A DNA stretch of 64,000 bases, taken from Tenebrio molitor. Lineage: Eukaryota; Arthropoda; Insecta; Coleoptera; Tenebrionidae. The notes under the pieces were generated by a model. The model ran no database searches and was not told the origin of the DNA. It saw only the letters and a list, made by a program, of their open reading frames with translations. The stretch spans positions 4,464,001 through 4,528,000 of the forward strand of contig NC_091047.1 of NCBI RefSeq assembly GCF_963966145.1, written 5' to 3'. The position numbers and the translations under genes are program-made. Shown piece after piece: positions 11,601-23,462 of the stretch. The stretch's first letter is position 1. Every line of letters begins with the position of its first letter.

Positions 11601-14600
11601 CAAATAAATTGATGATGCTGCCGCTTTGTATCCACTCGTTTGAGAATCTTAGAAATGAACTTGCACAGCCGCAGCGACATCTGCAACATAGAAGCGGAAA
11701 TATTAAGCCTGTACCAACCTACCCCTGTGTCCAACCAGCCCCGGTCACCCCTATGCAAATGATTTACATATTTTGTCACTTGAATATAATGCTAAAAAAA
11801 TTTCGTGACAAGAGTAAGAAACGAAGCACTTAAAACATTTTTGTTTTGAAGAGTTTTGGAAACCTCATTTACTCACAAATAATATTAATGAATTTATAAA
11901 ACCATTGTAAAGTTTGAAAATCTTACACCTACTCCTACAATTTAGGGAATAAATTCTTTGTGTGTTTCGAAAGGTTAGATCTCCTTAGAGAACTGTTTAT
12001 TGCTAATACAAGGAAATAAGAAATAAGAAGGCTTTAGTTAGTAACGATTTACGTGAAAGACACATTATTATTTATAAATATATTTTTACATTTTTACAAT
12101 TTTTTCATAGTGTGAAACCTTCTTACTAGAGATAGGTTAGAATTATGGTCAAAATTCAATGACATTTTTAAAATTATTTAATAGGTACATATTATCAAGT
12201 AGACAATTAATTGACAGATGGATAAAACCAAATTTATATTAGGAAAATTTTCATTTCCCATTTTTTTTTTTGCAATCAACTGTACATGTAAATGTAACAT
12301 TGTTATGTTGTGCACAAGAACAAACTCAAATTTCTTTCACGTTGTCCTTAAAGACAAACTGATAGTTTAAATCTTACAAATTACTTAAATTGTTCACGAA
12401 AAAATTCCAAACAGAATGTAATCCAAATATCGCCGGATAGTTGAAGCTTTCTGTTGCTAAACTGTCGATCAGATTTTCAAATTCTGACAATTGGTTTCAT
12501 AGTAAATTAAATTATCTTTAAAGTGGTTGCAGCAAATTTGAAATTGTTCAATAACTACAAAAGTTGTAGATGTTCAAATTGATATTTAAATATTTATCTT
12601 GTTGAAATTATACCTCCGAAATTTTTCCCTAGATTTTTTTTATCATCGCTCCAAATTCAAATAAACTTCATGGGATGTATTAATAAATGAATTTCAGACT
12701 AAATTTAATAATGTATCGATGATCAAATTGTCTCAAATATTTCTAAAATTATAAGTGCTCAAAATGATTTATACAATGTTTTTGTTTAACATTACCAAAG
12801 ACAAATTAAATACTTATTGTTAGATAGCACAAGACCTTTATTAATGCAAATTTTAAATAACAAAATTAAATTTGTCAGATTGTCGTTAATTATTACCGAT
12901 TTAATTATTTTTTTCATTAAGGTGCGTCCGACGGATAAGTATTATAACAATCGTCAGTATTGTGTTACTGTAATTTACCATGGCCTTAATCTATACATCA
13001 TTTAATTGGAAATTTAATTCCCAATAGATTGCATGAAAATTTTTAAAATTCTAAATGATAATAAAGAGTTGCCGGGCAAGAACCTCACGGCGCGGCGGTT
13101 AATTATGTCAACAGCATCAATTTTGAATGTCTGTAACTTTTGCAATCATTGAACAATCCCAATTTTTTTGCAACCATTTTAAAGATAATTTTATTAACTA
13201 CAAAACGATATATTGGAAACTGAAAATAGAATCATCAGTTTACTAATAGACAGCTTCAGCTGTGCGACGACACTTGGATTGCTTAGGTCGTGCCATAGAA
13301 TTTTTTAACGTCTTTATCGTGAAAAGTATTAATCCTATGTAAATTTGGTCAAAATTTAATAATGGACAAAAATATTTAAGTAATTTTTATCTACCTAAAA
13401 CTAATCCAAATCAATGTTATCTAATTAATACATGGTTTGTCAATTTCATCCCTCAAATGTACCGCATTAAACTGAAAAAAATCTGGAATTTTTATTTGGT
13501 ACTTCTTAAGTAGTAGTAAGTAATATCTTAAAATTACAAAATTACTACATATTCTAGTAGCTGAAGAGTTTGAAAGTTCTTGGCTCGCTTGATGAAAATA
13601 TCCTTCATAAAATAATTTTCAAATGAAGAATTATACAACGTTGAGATTTTCAAAAAGTCGACTTTCCTTAGGTTAGATTTATTATTTATGCTTTTAACAA
13701 TATTTTAGTCCTTTAAACATGTCAAAATTCCAATTATTACTGGAGTTATAGCAATTTGAAGTGAGCACACTGGAGTACAGATAAAAATCTGTGTAAAATA
13801 TATTCACGTTGTTTTGGCATAATGGGAGGTCATGGAAATTTTGCCTTTAATTTGGTAGTAAAGCTGTCTGTTGAATTAGGTTAGGTTTTTCTATGTTTGA
13901 GGTTATAAATAGCGTCAATGTCCAGTGCATTGTTGTCAGTTTTACTAGTTTGCAATAGAAGAATACTCGGACATCGAGGGGAAATTCAGCAACATGTTAT
14001 GCTCATTTTGATAGGTCCGCATGTCACGCACTTTAGTGACGGAAATCAAACAGTGTGTCCAACGTTAAAAAAATAAACCATCCCATTATGCCCAAAAGAA
14101 CGTGAACGGTGTTTATTAGGAAAAAATTAAATTTTTAATTGAAAACAATTATTGTAAAAATGCCGAAAAAGTAAGTTTTCATAGAAAAGGCAACAGAGAA
14201 CCAGTTGGACGTCGTCACCGGAGCACGAAGAAAAGACACCACCAGCTATTCAATGGAAAATGAGGAAGCTAGCACCAGTAATTAGTTATCAAAGAGCGAT
14301 GAAAGCGTTGATTTTGAAGTTAACACATTTTAAGACGCTGACGCCTTTCTTTTTTTCATTTCTCGAGATCTACTCAACAGATTTTTATGAAATTAATAAC
14401 ACATATTCTTTATAATATTATCTAGGACGTAGCATAAGATTTTTTTGATTGGATGTTGCGTTAATTTTTTATTAATTTTTAAACTCAAAATTTTAGACAG
14501 AATAATTTTTTTTTTCAAAGTGCTGTCATTTATACAAACAGAATTTAAAAAATTTTTCCTTATGCTGCACTTTAGCCATTATCTTTCTTTACAAGAAAAA

Positions 14601-17600
14601 AAATTGTTTTTAATTTTTCAGACAAAAAATTCCACCGTCGGCAAGGATTTTCAAAAGAGAGTCATACTAGACGGCTTATATCTCCGCCATTTAGATTTTT
14701 TATTTGTTTTTTTTTTTAATTTGTTCATAAAACTATAATGTATTTGTGAAAAATAATAGTAATAGTAACAGCGAAGCGAGTGCGTAAATCCGCCAAGTAA
14801 AAAAAAGATACTTTACTAACGAATTGCATACAAAATTTTTTTGGCGCCCGTAAGTTAGGATACTCGTAACAATTTTTTAGACCTATTTTTCGGAGTGCCA
14901 AGGTGGTGTAATTTTTTATATTAATAGTACAAATGGTACAGTCTTTGACTACTTATGCAATTTTTTGTTTGAAATTAAAAAGGGCCGTAACATTTTTATA
15001 ATTACGTTTGATTTCTTAAATTAATTTCACTTTTAATAAGCATACTGCGATTTTTCAAAATTCAAAGTACCACAAGTAATTGAAAAAATCTTAAACGACA
15101 GACACTAAATTTAGTCTTGTTTTCCAAATATTTATGACAAATCTGAGACAAGGAATCTAAACCTGTGACTTGACAGCATCTTTAAAAAATAGTTTTTGTC
15201 GCCACACCTCCCTTCACATTTAATAACATTTCTATTATTACCACCATCACCAATCTCCAAGATATAAACTGCGATAGATCTGTCAGTCGTCCGCCCGTCG
15301 TGAAAAATTCCCCAATTTTTCCCAATAATCTGTGATATTACTCGGTGTCAGTTGAACGCATTTGGCCCCTGTAAAAAGCCGCACCTCATAATATAACTTA
15401 TCTCCTGAAAGATTTCCTGCCGACTAATTGCCGGTACATGACACCGCTGTCTAAACAGAGATTAATATCTTAACTCCCGAAATAATTGTCTAACCGATGC
15501 CGCCTCTCAACTCGTAAACTACACTTCTTAGTTACTGCCATTTATAAATACCCCGCTCGAGATAAAATCGAGCCGATAATAATAAATCCCGATGCCGGTG
15601 CACCACCCCGACCGTTGACCACCTCCGGGGGCGGCCGCGGGGGCCGAAACAGCGGCGGAAGCGCGCCTCGGGCGAGGGGCGACGAGAGGTGTTTAGTAAT
15701 TAGACAACGTTTAGTGTCACTTTGTCTCCTCAAACAGTCCCTGTCAATTAGGCGTTGATGTATGGGCGCACATACACATGTACGTCGTCCTCTGCGAGGC
15801 TACCGTAAAGAGGAGGCTGCCAACACGAGGAGGATATCGCTGGCATTTTCGAATTTGTCTACGAGGCGGTGTATTTTTAATTTGGGACAGTAAGATGTTC
15901 ATTTCATGGCGGGATGGTATTTGGAGTGGAGTGGAGTGGAGTGAGAATTTATCTTGGAGCTGCCACCAGGACCAAGAGGAGAGTGGCTAGTGACAGAGGC
16001 AATTAGCCGCAACGAAAAATACGGCGCGATTTTTGCTTTCTTTTCGTGGCTCGCTTGTTTTCGAAGATTTTTTATGGCGGAAATGCTTCTCGGGCAGAAA
16101 TAAACAAAGCAGAAAGGCCGAAAATTGATAACGAGGTGAATAAATAATTAGATGGTGAGAGAAGAGAATTGAAAAAAATAAATTGCAATTATTACAACAG
16201 TTTTAATTCCACGCAAAATATACAAGTCCGGTTTGAAGGACAACAGAAAATTATTTCAAATCATGATTTTAAATAAATGTTGTCCTTATGAGTGTCTAAA
16301 AAAAATAATCCATTTTTGGAATTGTCATTGTCCGTAGCGTCATTAATATGTCAGGCAAGGATTATTTTTATTTGAGTGGCAATTGTCCAAATGTTCCAGT
16401 ATCTTATCCGTTTAAAATAATAAAGTTAATTTTAAAAATGTGTTATCTATGTCAAAATTCAAATTCAATTTCCATTATTTTTCATTTTAATAAAAAAATA
16501 AAATTTCCTGGTCAAGAGAGATACAAAACAAAACAAAAACAGTAATAAAAAAGTAATTATTGACATCGTTACCAGTTCTTGAATTGCAAATAAAGACCTC
16601 TACATATTTATATATCTTTTATTTTTGAACTAATGTGCTGCTCATAGTACATTTTATTATTTAAAAATTATTTCCATTTAAAGTAAGACATATTTTTTTT
16701 ATTTCTCACATATTATATCCCAAGTGCAAAATTTTTTATCGGAATTTTTTTTGCTAATGAACGAAAACATCCATAAATGAGGTCAGAAGATCAATTATTA
16801 GCAAATAAGAGCACGAGACGAAGTCGAGGGCTTTTATTTGATAATAATTGGTCTTCTGACCGAATAATTTATGGATGTTTGAGTTCATTAGCAAAAAAAT
16901 TTCCGATATTAAAATTTTGCACGAGGGGTATACGGCTGATTACCTCCTGAATAGAATGAAACCAAACCAATCCTTTTTATTCAAAATAATAAAAAAAAAA
17001 AATCAGGTACCGACATTTTTTATCAGATTATTGCACATGTGCATTTTAGAGAAATGTTATCGGGTTATTTTTTGTTTTCTCGTTTTGATTGGTCAATATT
17101 TGTCACGCAATTGGTTGCTAAACACATGAAGGAAATAATCACTATTAAATTTGCACATTTGGTATTTTAGTTATCCACACAAAGAAATTTATGTTGAAAA
17201 TATTATAAATATAAGAATAAAAGACAAAAACATTAACTAAAATAAGTACTTTTCAGAAAACAGAAGTTTTAAAGTTACATTTTTGCAAGAATTATTAATT
17301 CAAAGTGTTTAACATTCCAAAGCGATTGGATTTGTCTTTGTTAGGTATCATGCGTTCAAATGAAAACCTGGGCTGAGTAGGCGTTGAAAAAAGTAAACCA
17401 TTTGGAACAATGTAATGCTTGAATTTCCCGCCGTTTGATTTGACACGAATGACATTTGTTTATGTTTTTTAGAATTTGCGTCTCTATAGGTCTATTATTC
17501 TATTAAATTTGGAGTCGTTTATGGTTATCTATTAAAGCACTCGTGGTTTAACAGATCTCTAACAAAATGTTTATCAATATTTCAGTGTATTATTGTCATT

Positions 17601-20600
17601 TACACCAAAAAACTCCAATAGTAATGGTTCAAACTCTACTTTTTAACATCTGTTGCAGATGTAGTTGCATCCGTTACCTTGAATTACCAATTATGTAATA
17701 TAAAATTCCCTAGAATTTGTAAATTTAATTTTTTATTTAAAAATTAAAACAAGAGTGCAAATTCGAAAAAATTACATAAAAAACTCGTTTTATAAGGGCA
17801 TTGGCGCACTCGTCCCATAGAAAATTCCCCTACGGCTCGTTTTCTACACTTGGGACTCGTGCGCCAAATCAACCCTTATAAAACTTGTTCTTTAATATAC
17901 TATAATCGATACATGATTGAAAATGTTTGTTTTTAGTAAAGGGTGCCGTTAGATATTTGCCTCAAGAGTAGAAAGCGTTAGTTATTCTATTTTCAATGTA
18001 AAAGGTTGCAAACAAAGAAAAAAATAGAAAGATTTTTTGTTTATATACATTTTAGGTCAGCTGTCAACATGCTCTAATTACCACTGTCAATTTACACAAA
18101 GTAAAACAATTGACTGTTTCCAACGCCTTCCCAACCTAGGATTTTATTTGAACGTCCGATATTGACAGATGTAGACAAAATTAAATTAAAATAATTAAAA
18201 TACATAGGCGATTTTTCCTATGATGTAGATCCTGCCAATTGAGTCGCTGTGTAAATTAGAGGTTATGTAAACCTTTTTGACAATATAACTAGTTATATGA
18301 TTTTGACGTGGATTTTCATCTTCAATCGTTTTAATTAAAAGAAATAAGCACTAGAAAATGATACAGTTTTGTTGACAATCATAGAAAATGCTCAGTGTTC
18401 TCCTCCGGCTTGGATACAACTGTTAACTTGCCGTTTCATATTTTTTGTTGTCACTTTGACAATTCAAATTAAGTTGTCAACAGTGTTGCCAACCTAATTG
18501 AAAAGTGATAGTTTACTATAACTATAAATTTAAATAATCTTACCGTACTCAATTCGTGCTTTCTTTACTTAGAAAATATTGTAATAAAAGTGCAAAAGAT
18601 TAATTGTAAGTTGGAGTTATTAAACATCTGCAGAACTATTCATTCAATGCCAACTTTGTTATCACAATTATCATACAAAAAAATATTTGTTTTACAAAAC
18701 ACTAATTTAATGATGAGTAAGTAAATCTATAAGGGCTAGTTTATAGAACGAGAGTTAAATATTTATTTTGGATTAAATTTTAATGCGCGATTAACCTATG
18801 AATGCGAAACTTCGATTGGTTCAATCTGATCACGTGTTCGGTTAATCTCCCATTTGATTACGATCGTTTTGTTTCGCTTCTGTAAACTGGTCCTTCATAA
18901 TTTTAATTCTCCAGTTATTTATAAAAACTTATTTTCTCTTTATAAACATCTTAGAATCTCTAGTAACACCACGAAAACGATTTTTTATAAAATTTTAATG
19001 AAACTACTGGCCTTACAACTACAACTATGTATTTGGTTAAATTTTCAAAAATAATAAAATATATTTTCGTCTTGTCTCTCCCAGGCTTCATAGTATATTT
19101 CTGATTTTTTTAAAGCAACCATTTATACAGGGTGGAACAAAAGTATCAAATATTGGCTGTAACTTTTTAATTTGACAATTTATAAAAAAATGTTTAATAT
19201 AAAAGTTGATTGGTGTATTATCCTGCATCATCTGGTCTTTCTAGTTTGTTCCTATCTTCTTTTGTTTCGCTGCTATGGCAACCAACTTTGGTTTTTTAAA
19301 TAGCACCCATACATTTTTTGTGTGATTTTCAAACAAGCGTATCTTTCTGTATTCATAGATACAGTTTTGCCATTATGGGGAAAAAGAATAAAATTTAAAA
19401 AAAAAACAAAGGTGATAAAATTAACTTACTAAGTATTAAAATGCAATATTAAGAATGCCATGGAAATTTGACAATTTTTGTTGAACGTCATGCATGATAA
19501 TAAACCAAACAATTTTTGTATTAAACATTTTTTCATAATTTTTCAAATCTTAATATTGCATTTTATTACTTAGTAAGTTAATTTTATCACCTTTCTTTTT
19601 TTTTTAATTTTATTCTTTTTCCCCATAATGGCAAAACTGTATTTATGAATACAGAAAGATAGGCTTGTTTGAAAATCACACAAAAAATGTATGGGTGCTA
19701 TTTAAAAAACCAAAGTTGGTTGCCATAGCAGCGAAACAAAAGAAGATAGGAACAAACTAGAAAGACCAGATGATGCAGGATAATACACCAATCAACTTTT
19801 ATATTAAACATTTTTTCATAAATTGTCAAATTAAAAAGTTACAGCCAATATTTGATACTTTTGTTCCACCCTGTATATTTTGTGCAAAAAAAGTGACAGA
19901 ATTTTTCATGACTTTGATGCGAGCAATACAAAGTGTCTATAAAAGAATGTAGATATATCAAGAGTCCTGTGAAATTGTGCAGCTCTATAATTTTATTATG
20001 TCGAACTATGTGAAGCCGCTGAAGCCGTCAAATCAGATGTCAACAGTCAAATGTCAAATTATGACATCTTAGCGTCGGTTGTGGGTTCGACGTCTTAGTT
20101 ATTTTGCTTGTGTTTTTCTATATTCTAATTACTTTTCATCTCACAACCGTCTATATTAAAAACCTGTCATTAATGAACCTCTCTTTTTCTATTTAGTACT
20201 CTGGATGTTACGTTCTTTTATAGACACTTTGTATATTTTGGCCTAAAGAAAAGATATTAACAATTTTGCTGCTAGTGAAATATATTCTTCAAAATTTCCA
20301 AAAACACATATTGAATTTGAATGTCATAATACCATACTTCTCTGCACTAATGTGGTAAACTGTCACTTTACCGCACTAGATGCAAGTAAAACATTTGAAC
20401 TTTTATCTTAATTTCGATGTTATTAAAGCTGCAATAACTGCATTTGTTGCACTCTAGATGTCCGAAATACTTTCTTGGTCTATTGTGAATATCGTCTACA
20501 TTTTGGGAGCCTTGACAGAAGCTTGACAGAAACAAAACGTAAGTATCTCCTATTTTTTCTCACTTAATAACTAGCTTTTCTTACGATAATAATTGCTAAT

Positions 20601-21694
20601 AGATAAAACGTGGTACGATGGGATATTTTTCCATCTCGTATCTATCGTAAAGCTACACACGTTTCGATACTTGCATCGTAAGTAACTATTACCAAACAAG
20701 ATCAATTTCTCTGCTTTCGTGTATTTAACTTGTTTCTATAAATTAGAACAAGAAAAAATTAACAAAAAAATAAAATAAAACAGATACATACTCGTATATA
20801 TCTAGTTATTTATTTTGGTATCGCGTTGGTTTTGTGCGACGGACAAAACCTGAAGCACCAAAACGATAATCTGCAGTCGAAATTATAACTACAATAAAAA
20901 ATCTATGCAACAATCTCTCAATTCGCAGCAACTAATTAATTTTTACGATGGACCAAATTTGGAATTTCTCTAATTTCTTTATACCCCATCGTCACGGTTT
21001 GAGAAAATATTTACAATTAACTTCCCGTTATAAAGCAACTCCGTGCATCTTTACCGTCATTAAATTCCAGCAGAAACATTTTTATTGGTTTGTTTTTGGC
21101 GAAATTCAAAAATAAAAGTCCCTTCACAAAAATATCCCAATAATTCACTGTCAAACATCTCGCATCCAAACAATAAGATAAAATTAGTTAATAGCCGTGC
21201 GGTAGAGTGTAATTCCCGAGATAATATAAATCGTAAAATTTACCTCGACTTGACTTGTTTATTACTGTATCTGATATCAAAAGATTCCCGAGTCTTTGAT
21301 GTTTTTAGCGCTTGTAAATTTTCAATTATGCGGCGATTCTTTCCGAAACTGAGGCGTCTTATTGGCCGCTGCGGCTACACTAACGAGCCTTATTTATCGC
21401 CGCGGGCGGCGATTTATAGCCCCCACAGTTCTCACCGTCCTGATAGCTCCTCCGGTAGAAGTCCCCGGAAGTGGACACCACCTCCTCCGCTTCCCTCTTG
21501 ATGTCACCCTTGGCACTGGACACTGTCCCGTCGTCGGAACACGGCCGCGACGAGAACTGCAAAAAGTCACCCTTCGGGGACCGCCCCGACGCCAAAAGCG
21601 CGTCGATCGAGAAATCGATCGATTTTTCGCGCCGCTCCTCACCCTCGCCGCCATATTTGGCCACGTTTTGCGCCTCGCTCACTTCTTCAGCCAT
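8685..21694 (-). CDS. lms: NK-like homeobox gene of the lms/Nedx type, eh1 motif plus homeodomain
   Basis: Two coding exons on the minus strand, 21694-21436 and 8986-8685, separated by a 12.4 kb intron. The donor (GAC G then GTGAG) and the acceptor (pyrimidine tract, then GCTCGCAG before ATGCC) are both phase 1 and join to ...SYQDDAADRSDDERKKRPRT. The product has 186 residues. An eh1 repressor motif, FSIDALL, sits at residues 28-34 and predicts Groucho recruitment. A homeodomain spans about 97-156, with TETQIKIWFQNRRTKWKRKY in helix 3 (Trp144, Asn147). The short tail carries NDVELLAQQYY and ends in GDRLW. The RPRTAF start, the KSLEAEFERNKYLSVAKR region and the tail match my recollection of Drosophila lateral muscles scarcer and bilaterian Nedx genes; the family name rests on memory, not a search. 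Expected role: sequence-specific repressor in muscle or ectodermal patterning. An unseen micro-exon cannot be excluded. Confidence 0.75.
10381..10587. mobile_element. MITE family C, copy 1
   Basis: This 207 bp inverted-repeat element starts ATCGGGTGTTCATTTAAATT and ends with the complement AATGAACACCCGAT. A second inverted stretch lies inside it (GGCGTTGAAGAGTCGATTGT and its partner). A sister copy lies at 43262-43436 in the exex intron. Confidence 0.85.
10649..11751. mobile_element. pogo/Tigger-like DNA transposon, degenerate
   Basis: Terminal inverted repeats of about 22 bp (GGGGAGACCGGGGTTGGTTG on the left, complement of CCAACCAGCCCCGGTCACCC on the right) are bounded by TA on both sides, as expected for the Tc1/mariner/pogo superfamily. 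The motif TACCAACCTACCCC and variants recur inside both ends (10836-10900, 11343-11390, 11711-11725), as repeated subterminal transposase-binding sites would. A remnant of coding sequence lies on the minus strand at 11005-11193. At about 1.1 kb it is too short to be autonomous. Confidence 0.85.
11005..11193 (-). pseudogene. helix-turn-helix (psq-type) N-terminus of a pogo-like transposase, fragment
   Basis: The open stretch encodes about 62 residues, including ALRSVKIDQHCLRETSRDFE followed by IPLTTLRRY. This matches the psq/CENP-B N-terminal helix-turn-helix pattern (A-x-R-x-V, S-L-R-x-A-S-x-x-F-x-I-P-x-T-T-L). No DDE catalytic region follows before the right terminus, so this is an internally deleted remnant inside the element at 10649-11751. 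Confidence 0.65.
13803..14106. mobile_element. MITE family A, copy 2
   Basis: This is a full-length copy of the 5281-5596 element in the opposite orientation, 304 bp. Both TTCACGTT-type termini are present and the internal sequence is clearly homologous throughout. Confidence 0.85.
15922..15943. repeat. GGAGT simple repeat
   Basis: Four head-to-tail copies of GGAGT in a locally GC-rich part of the lms intron. Confidence 0.8.
16738..16907. repeat. foldback element with CGAG core in its loop
   Basis: Two arms of about 63-68 bp (16738-16800 and 16841-16907) are near-perfect reverse complements, for example TTTTTTGCTAATGAACG against the complement of GAGTTCATTAGCAAAAAAA. The 40 bp loop contains CGAGACGAAGTCGAGG, the same 16-mer found reversed at 62932-62948. 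It has no coding capacity. Confidence 0.85.
17347..18160. mobile_element. MITE family B, copy 1, carrying an insertion
   Basis: Termini ATCATGCGTTCAAATGAAAA and the complement of ATTTTATTTGAACGTCCGAT match copies 39372-39749 and 39761-40127. Those are about 375 bp, while this one is 814 bp. Alignment by eye places a foreign block at about 17468-17903 that the shorter copies lack. Inside the block, 17782-17817 and 17851-17889 form an inverted repeat around the CGAG-like core. Confidence 0.8.
17782..17889. repeat. inverted repeat with GCGCACTCGTCCCA arms
   Basis: The arm AACTCGTTTTATAAGGGCA followed by TTGGCGCACTCGTCCCA is matched by the reverse complement at 17851-17889. The loop holds CTACGGCTCG. 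It lies within the block inserted into MITE B copy 1 and resembles the other CGAG-core hairpins of this window. Confidence 0.75.
19128..19873. mobile_element. 746 bp long-armed foldback transposon
   Basis: Two arms of about 320 bp are almost perfect reverse complements separated by a loop of about 100 bp. The ends are CAGGGTGGAACAAAAGTATC and its complement, each flanked by TA. Arm identity is so high that the element must be young or maintained by gene conversion. No protein is encoded. The CAGGGTG ends are shared with other TA-flanked elements here (40681-41152, 48842-49270, 54155-54368). Confidence 0.9.
19929..20231. mobile_element. MITE family J, copy 1
   Basis: A 303 bp element whose ends read CAAAGTGTCTATAAAAGAAT and the reverse complement, flanked by TA. 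It is homologous along most of its length to 59354-59688. The interior includes GTCGGTTGTGGGTTCGACGT. Confidence 0.85.
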
Positions 21695-22126
21695 CGCGCC
21701 CGCTCAAACATAGTAATGATTGCGGTTTCAGCAAACTAAGAGATAATTTGTCTGAAATCCTGAAAGCGAGCTTAAAGCGACTTAAGCGTCACGCCAATGG
21801 CGAGTCGGGGGCGGGGTCTCAACGGGGAAGGGATAATTAAGATATATTTAGTTGACAACATGTGTTTCCAATGGACATTAGTTTTTCAGAATGCTACTCT
21901 AATTATTTTTATGGATTGCCCAATTATCGTTATCATAGTTTAATGGAGATTTATTCGCGCGGATTTAGCTGGCCTGGTTTCTTTTGGGGGTGTGGGCGGC
22001 GGACTTCATCGCTGTCATTTCGTGCTCTCATTTCTCCAAAACCAATCTGATTCTTCAGTCGTGTCAAAAACGTCAATCACCCAATTTTCAAAAATGTGAC
22101 CGTTGCAGTCACAAAACACTCCAGAG
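21695..22126. promoter_or_regulatory. divergent intergenic region, lms-like gene / tetraspanin
   Basis: The two coding starts lie head to head only 432 bp apart (21694 minus, 22127 plus). The segment contains GCCAATGGCGAGTCGGGGGC near 21794, a CCAAT-like and GC-box-like string. A shared bidirectional promoter region is therefore plausible. No TATA box stands out. This is an inference from spacing and composition. Confidence 0.45.
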
Positions 22127-23002
22127 ATGATATCCCAACGTGGAAGAATCTCAGTTTTGGCGTTAAACATTACAATAGCGGTAAGAACTGTCACATGATG
22201 TGATCCTAACCTCTCTTCTAAGCTTCTGGGTCTTGGACTGTTCGTCTTGGGCGTCATTTGGATCGAGACAGAACTCGAATACGAAAGAGCCACTCAGAAG
22301 CAATTCATCTACGTGGGGGCCATCCTCATGGCCATCGGTCTAGTCCTGGGGATAACCACGACGATCGGGTGCTACGCAGCCATCGCCAAAAAGCGCTTCC
22401 TTCTAGATCTAGTACTGACAGTCACGCAGACAAACCCGGACTAACTTGCATCTTCCACAGAACGCCTTTCTCTTCTTGCTTCTCTTCCTAGTCTACGCCG
22501 ATTATGGAATCATCGCCTTCCAACTCAACGACAAGTCGTCGCCGTACATGAAAGACTTCGGCAAAGAGCTGTCCGACATCTTCGACAAACCCAAAGAAGA
22601 CTGGAAGAGATTCTTCGACTACATTCAACAAAAAGTGAGGCTAGGGTTGGAAGCGATCGTGATAAACTCTTGCAGTTTCAGTGTTGTGGAGTTGAGGGTT
22701 TCCAGGATTACACCAGGTTCCGGAAAAGAACTCATCTCAAGTCTTGCTGCGCGGATCAAGAGTCTGAATGTGCGGTGCCGACGTACAAGAGGGGGTGCGT
22801 CGAACCCTTTGGAGACTACATAGCGCAAAATTTTGTGGTGTCGGGGGCAGTGTCCTTCGTCATCGCTATTTTGACAGTGAGTCACCAGCTACATCTTTGG
22901 TGTTGTTGTTAATCCTTGTTGCAGTTGTTCGCGTCTGCGTTTACATATGTGGTCAAGAAGAAACAACCATCGGAGGAGGTCTTGGCAAATGATGAACTCT
23001 AA
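22127..23002 (+). CDS. tetraspanin
   Basis: Five exons: 22127-22180, 22223-22411, 22461-22634, 22676-22876 and 22925-23002, all phase 0, giving 231 residues. The order is typical of the family: TM1 (VLALNITIALLGLGLFVLGV), small loop, TM2 (FIYVGAILMAIGLVLGI, then the GCYAAI motif), TM3 (NAFLFLLLFLVYADYGIIAF), large extracellular loop, TM4 (SGAVSFVIAILTLFASAFTY) and a short basic cytoplasmic tail. The loop has the diagnostic CCG, here FQCCGVEGFQDY, plus a second CC (SCCADQE) and later cysteines, six in all for disulfides. Tetraspanins organise partner proteins in plasma-membrane microdomains. The donor of exon 2 is weak (GTACTG); using the GTCACG 9 bases later would add VLT in frame. A poly(A) signal lies at 23333-23338. 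The specific tetraspanin subgroup is not resolved. Confidence 0.9.
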
Positions 23003-23462
23003 CACTCCAAACATCAATTAAATAATTTACTCAAGTACTTTTTCTTTTAGTTAGTTGACAACTCATTTTGACATTTATACACTGAACCAAGGTCAAACCT
23101 ATCATAACCTCAACTGTCACAAGTGTCAATCAAGAGCCGAATTAACTCAAGACTTACTCAAGACAACTTCTACAAGTTGTACTTTCGGAATTCGTCAAAG
23201 ACTTCTCTGATTTTTCGAAATTTTCCAAATTCCTTCTCCCACTTGCTCGAATAACTCCGCACGATTTGTTGTCGATTTATGTGACAACTTTTGGATTCTC
23301 AGCCAAAAAAAATATTTTCTTCGCTTTGAGATAATAAATTTACGATTGTTTAATAGCAGAAAATGTGTTTTAATAAAAATCTAAACAAAAGTGATTTAGT
23401 GTAATTGGTGGCGCTTGTTGTTGATTTAGGAGTGTTCTAGACCGCCAAAAAATTGGCACTTT

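Larger units (their letters stand above)
8987..21435 (-). other. 12.4 kb intron of the lms-like gene
   Basis: No further exon of this or any other gene is recognisable. The intron holds a pogo-like element (10649-11751), MITEs of families A, B, C and J, a 746 bp foldback element (19128-19873) and a 170 bp foldback (16738-16907). GC-richer non-repetitive patches at 15280-15770, 20800-21060 and 21300-21435 are the best places to look for enhancers. Most of 11800-13800 and 14330-15200 is plain AT-rich sequence with nothing I can name. Confidence 0.6.

Noticed and set aside
14205..14331. Short Ser/Glu-rich coding-like stretch
   Set aside because: It is interrupted by a stop, too short, and has no partner exon or known homologue.
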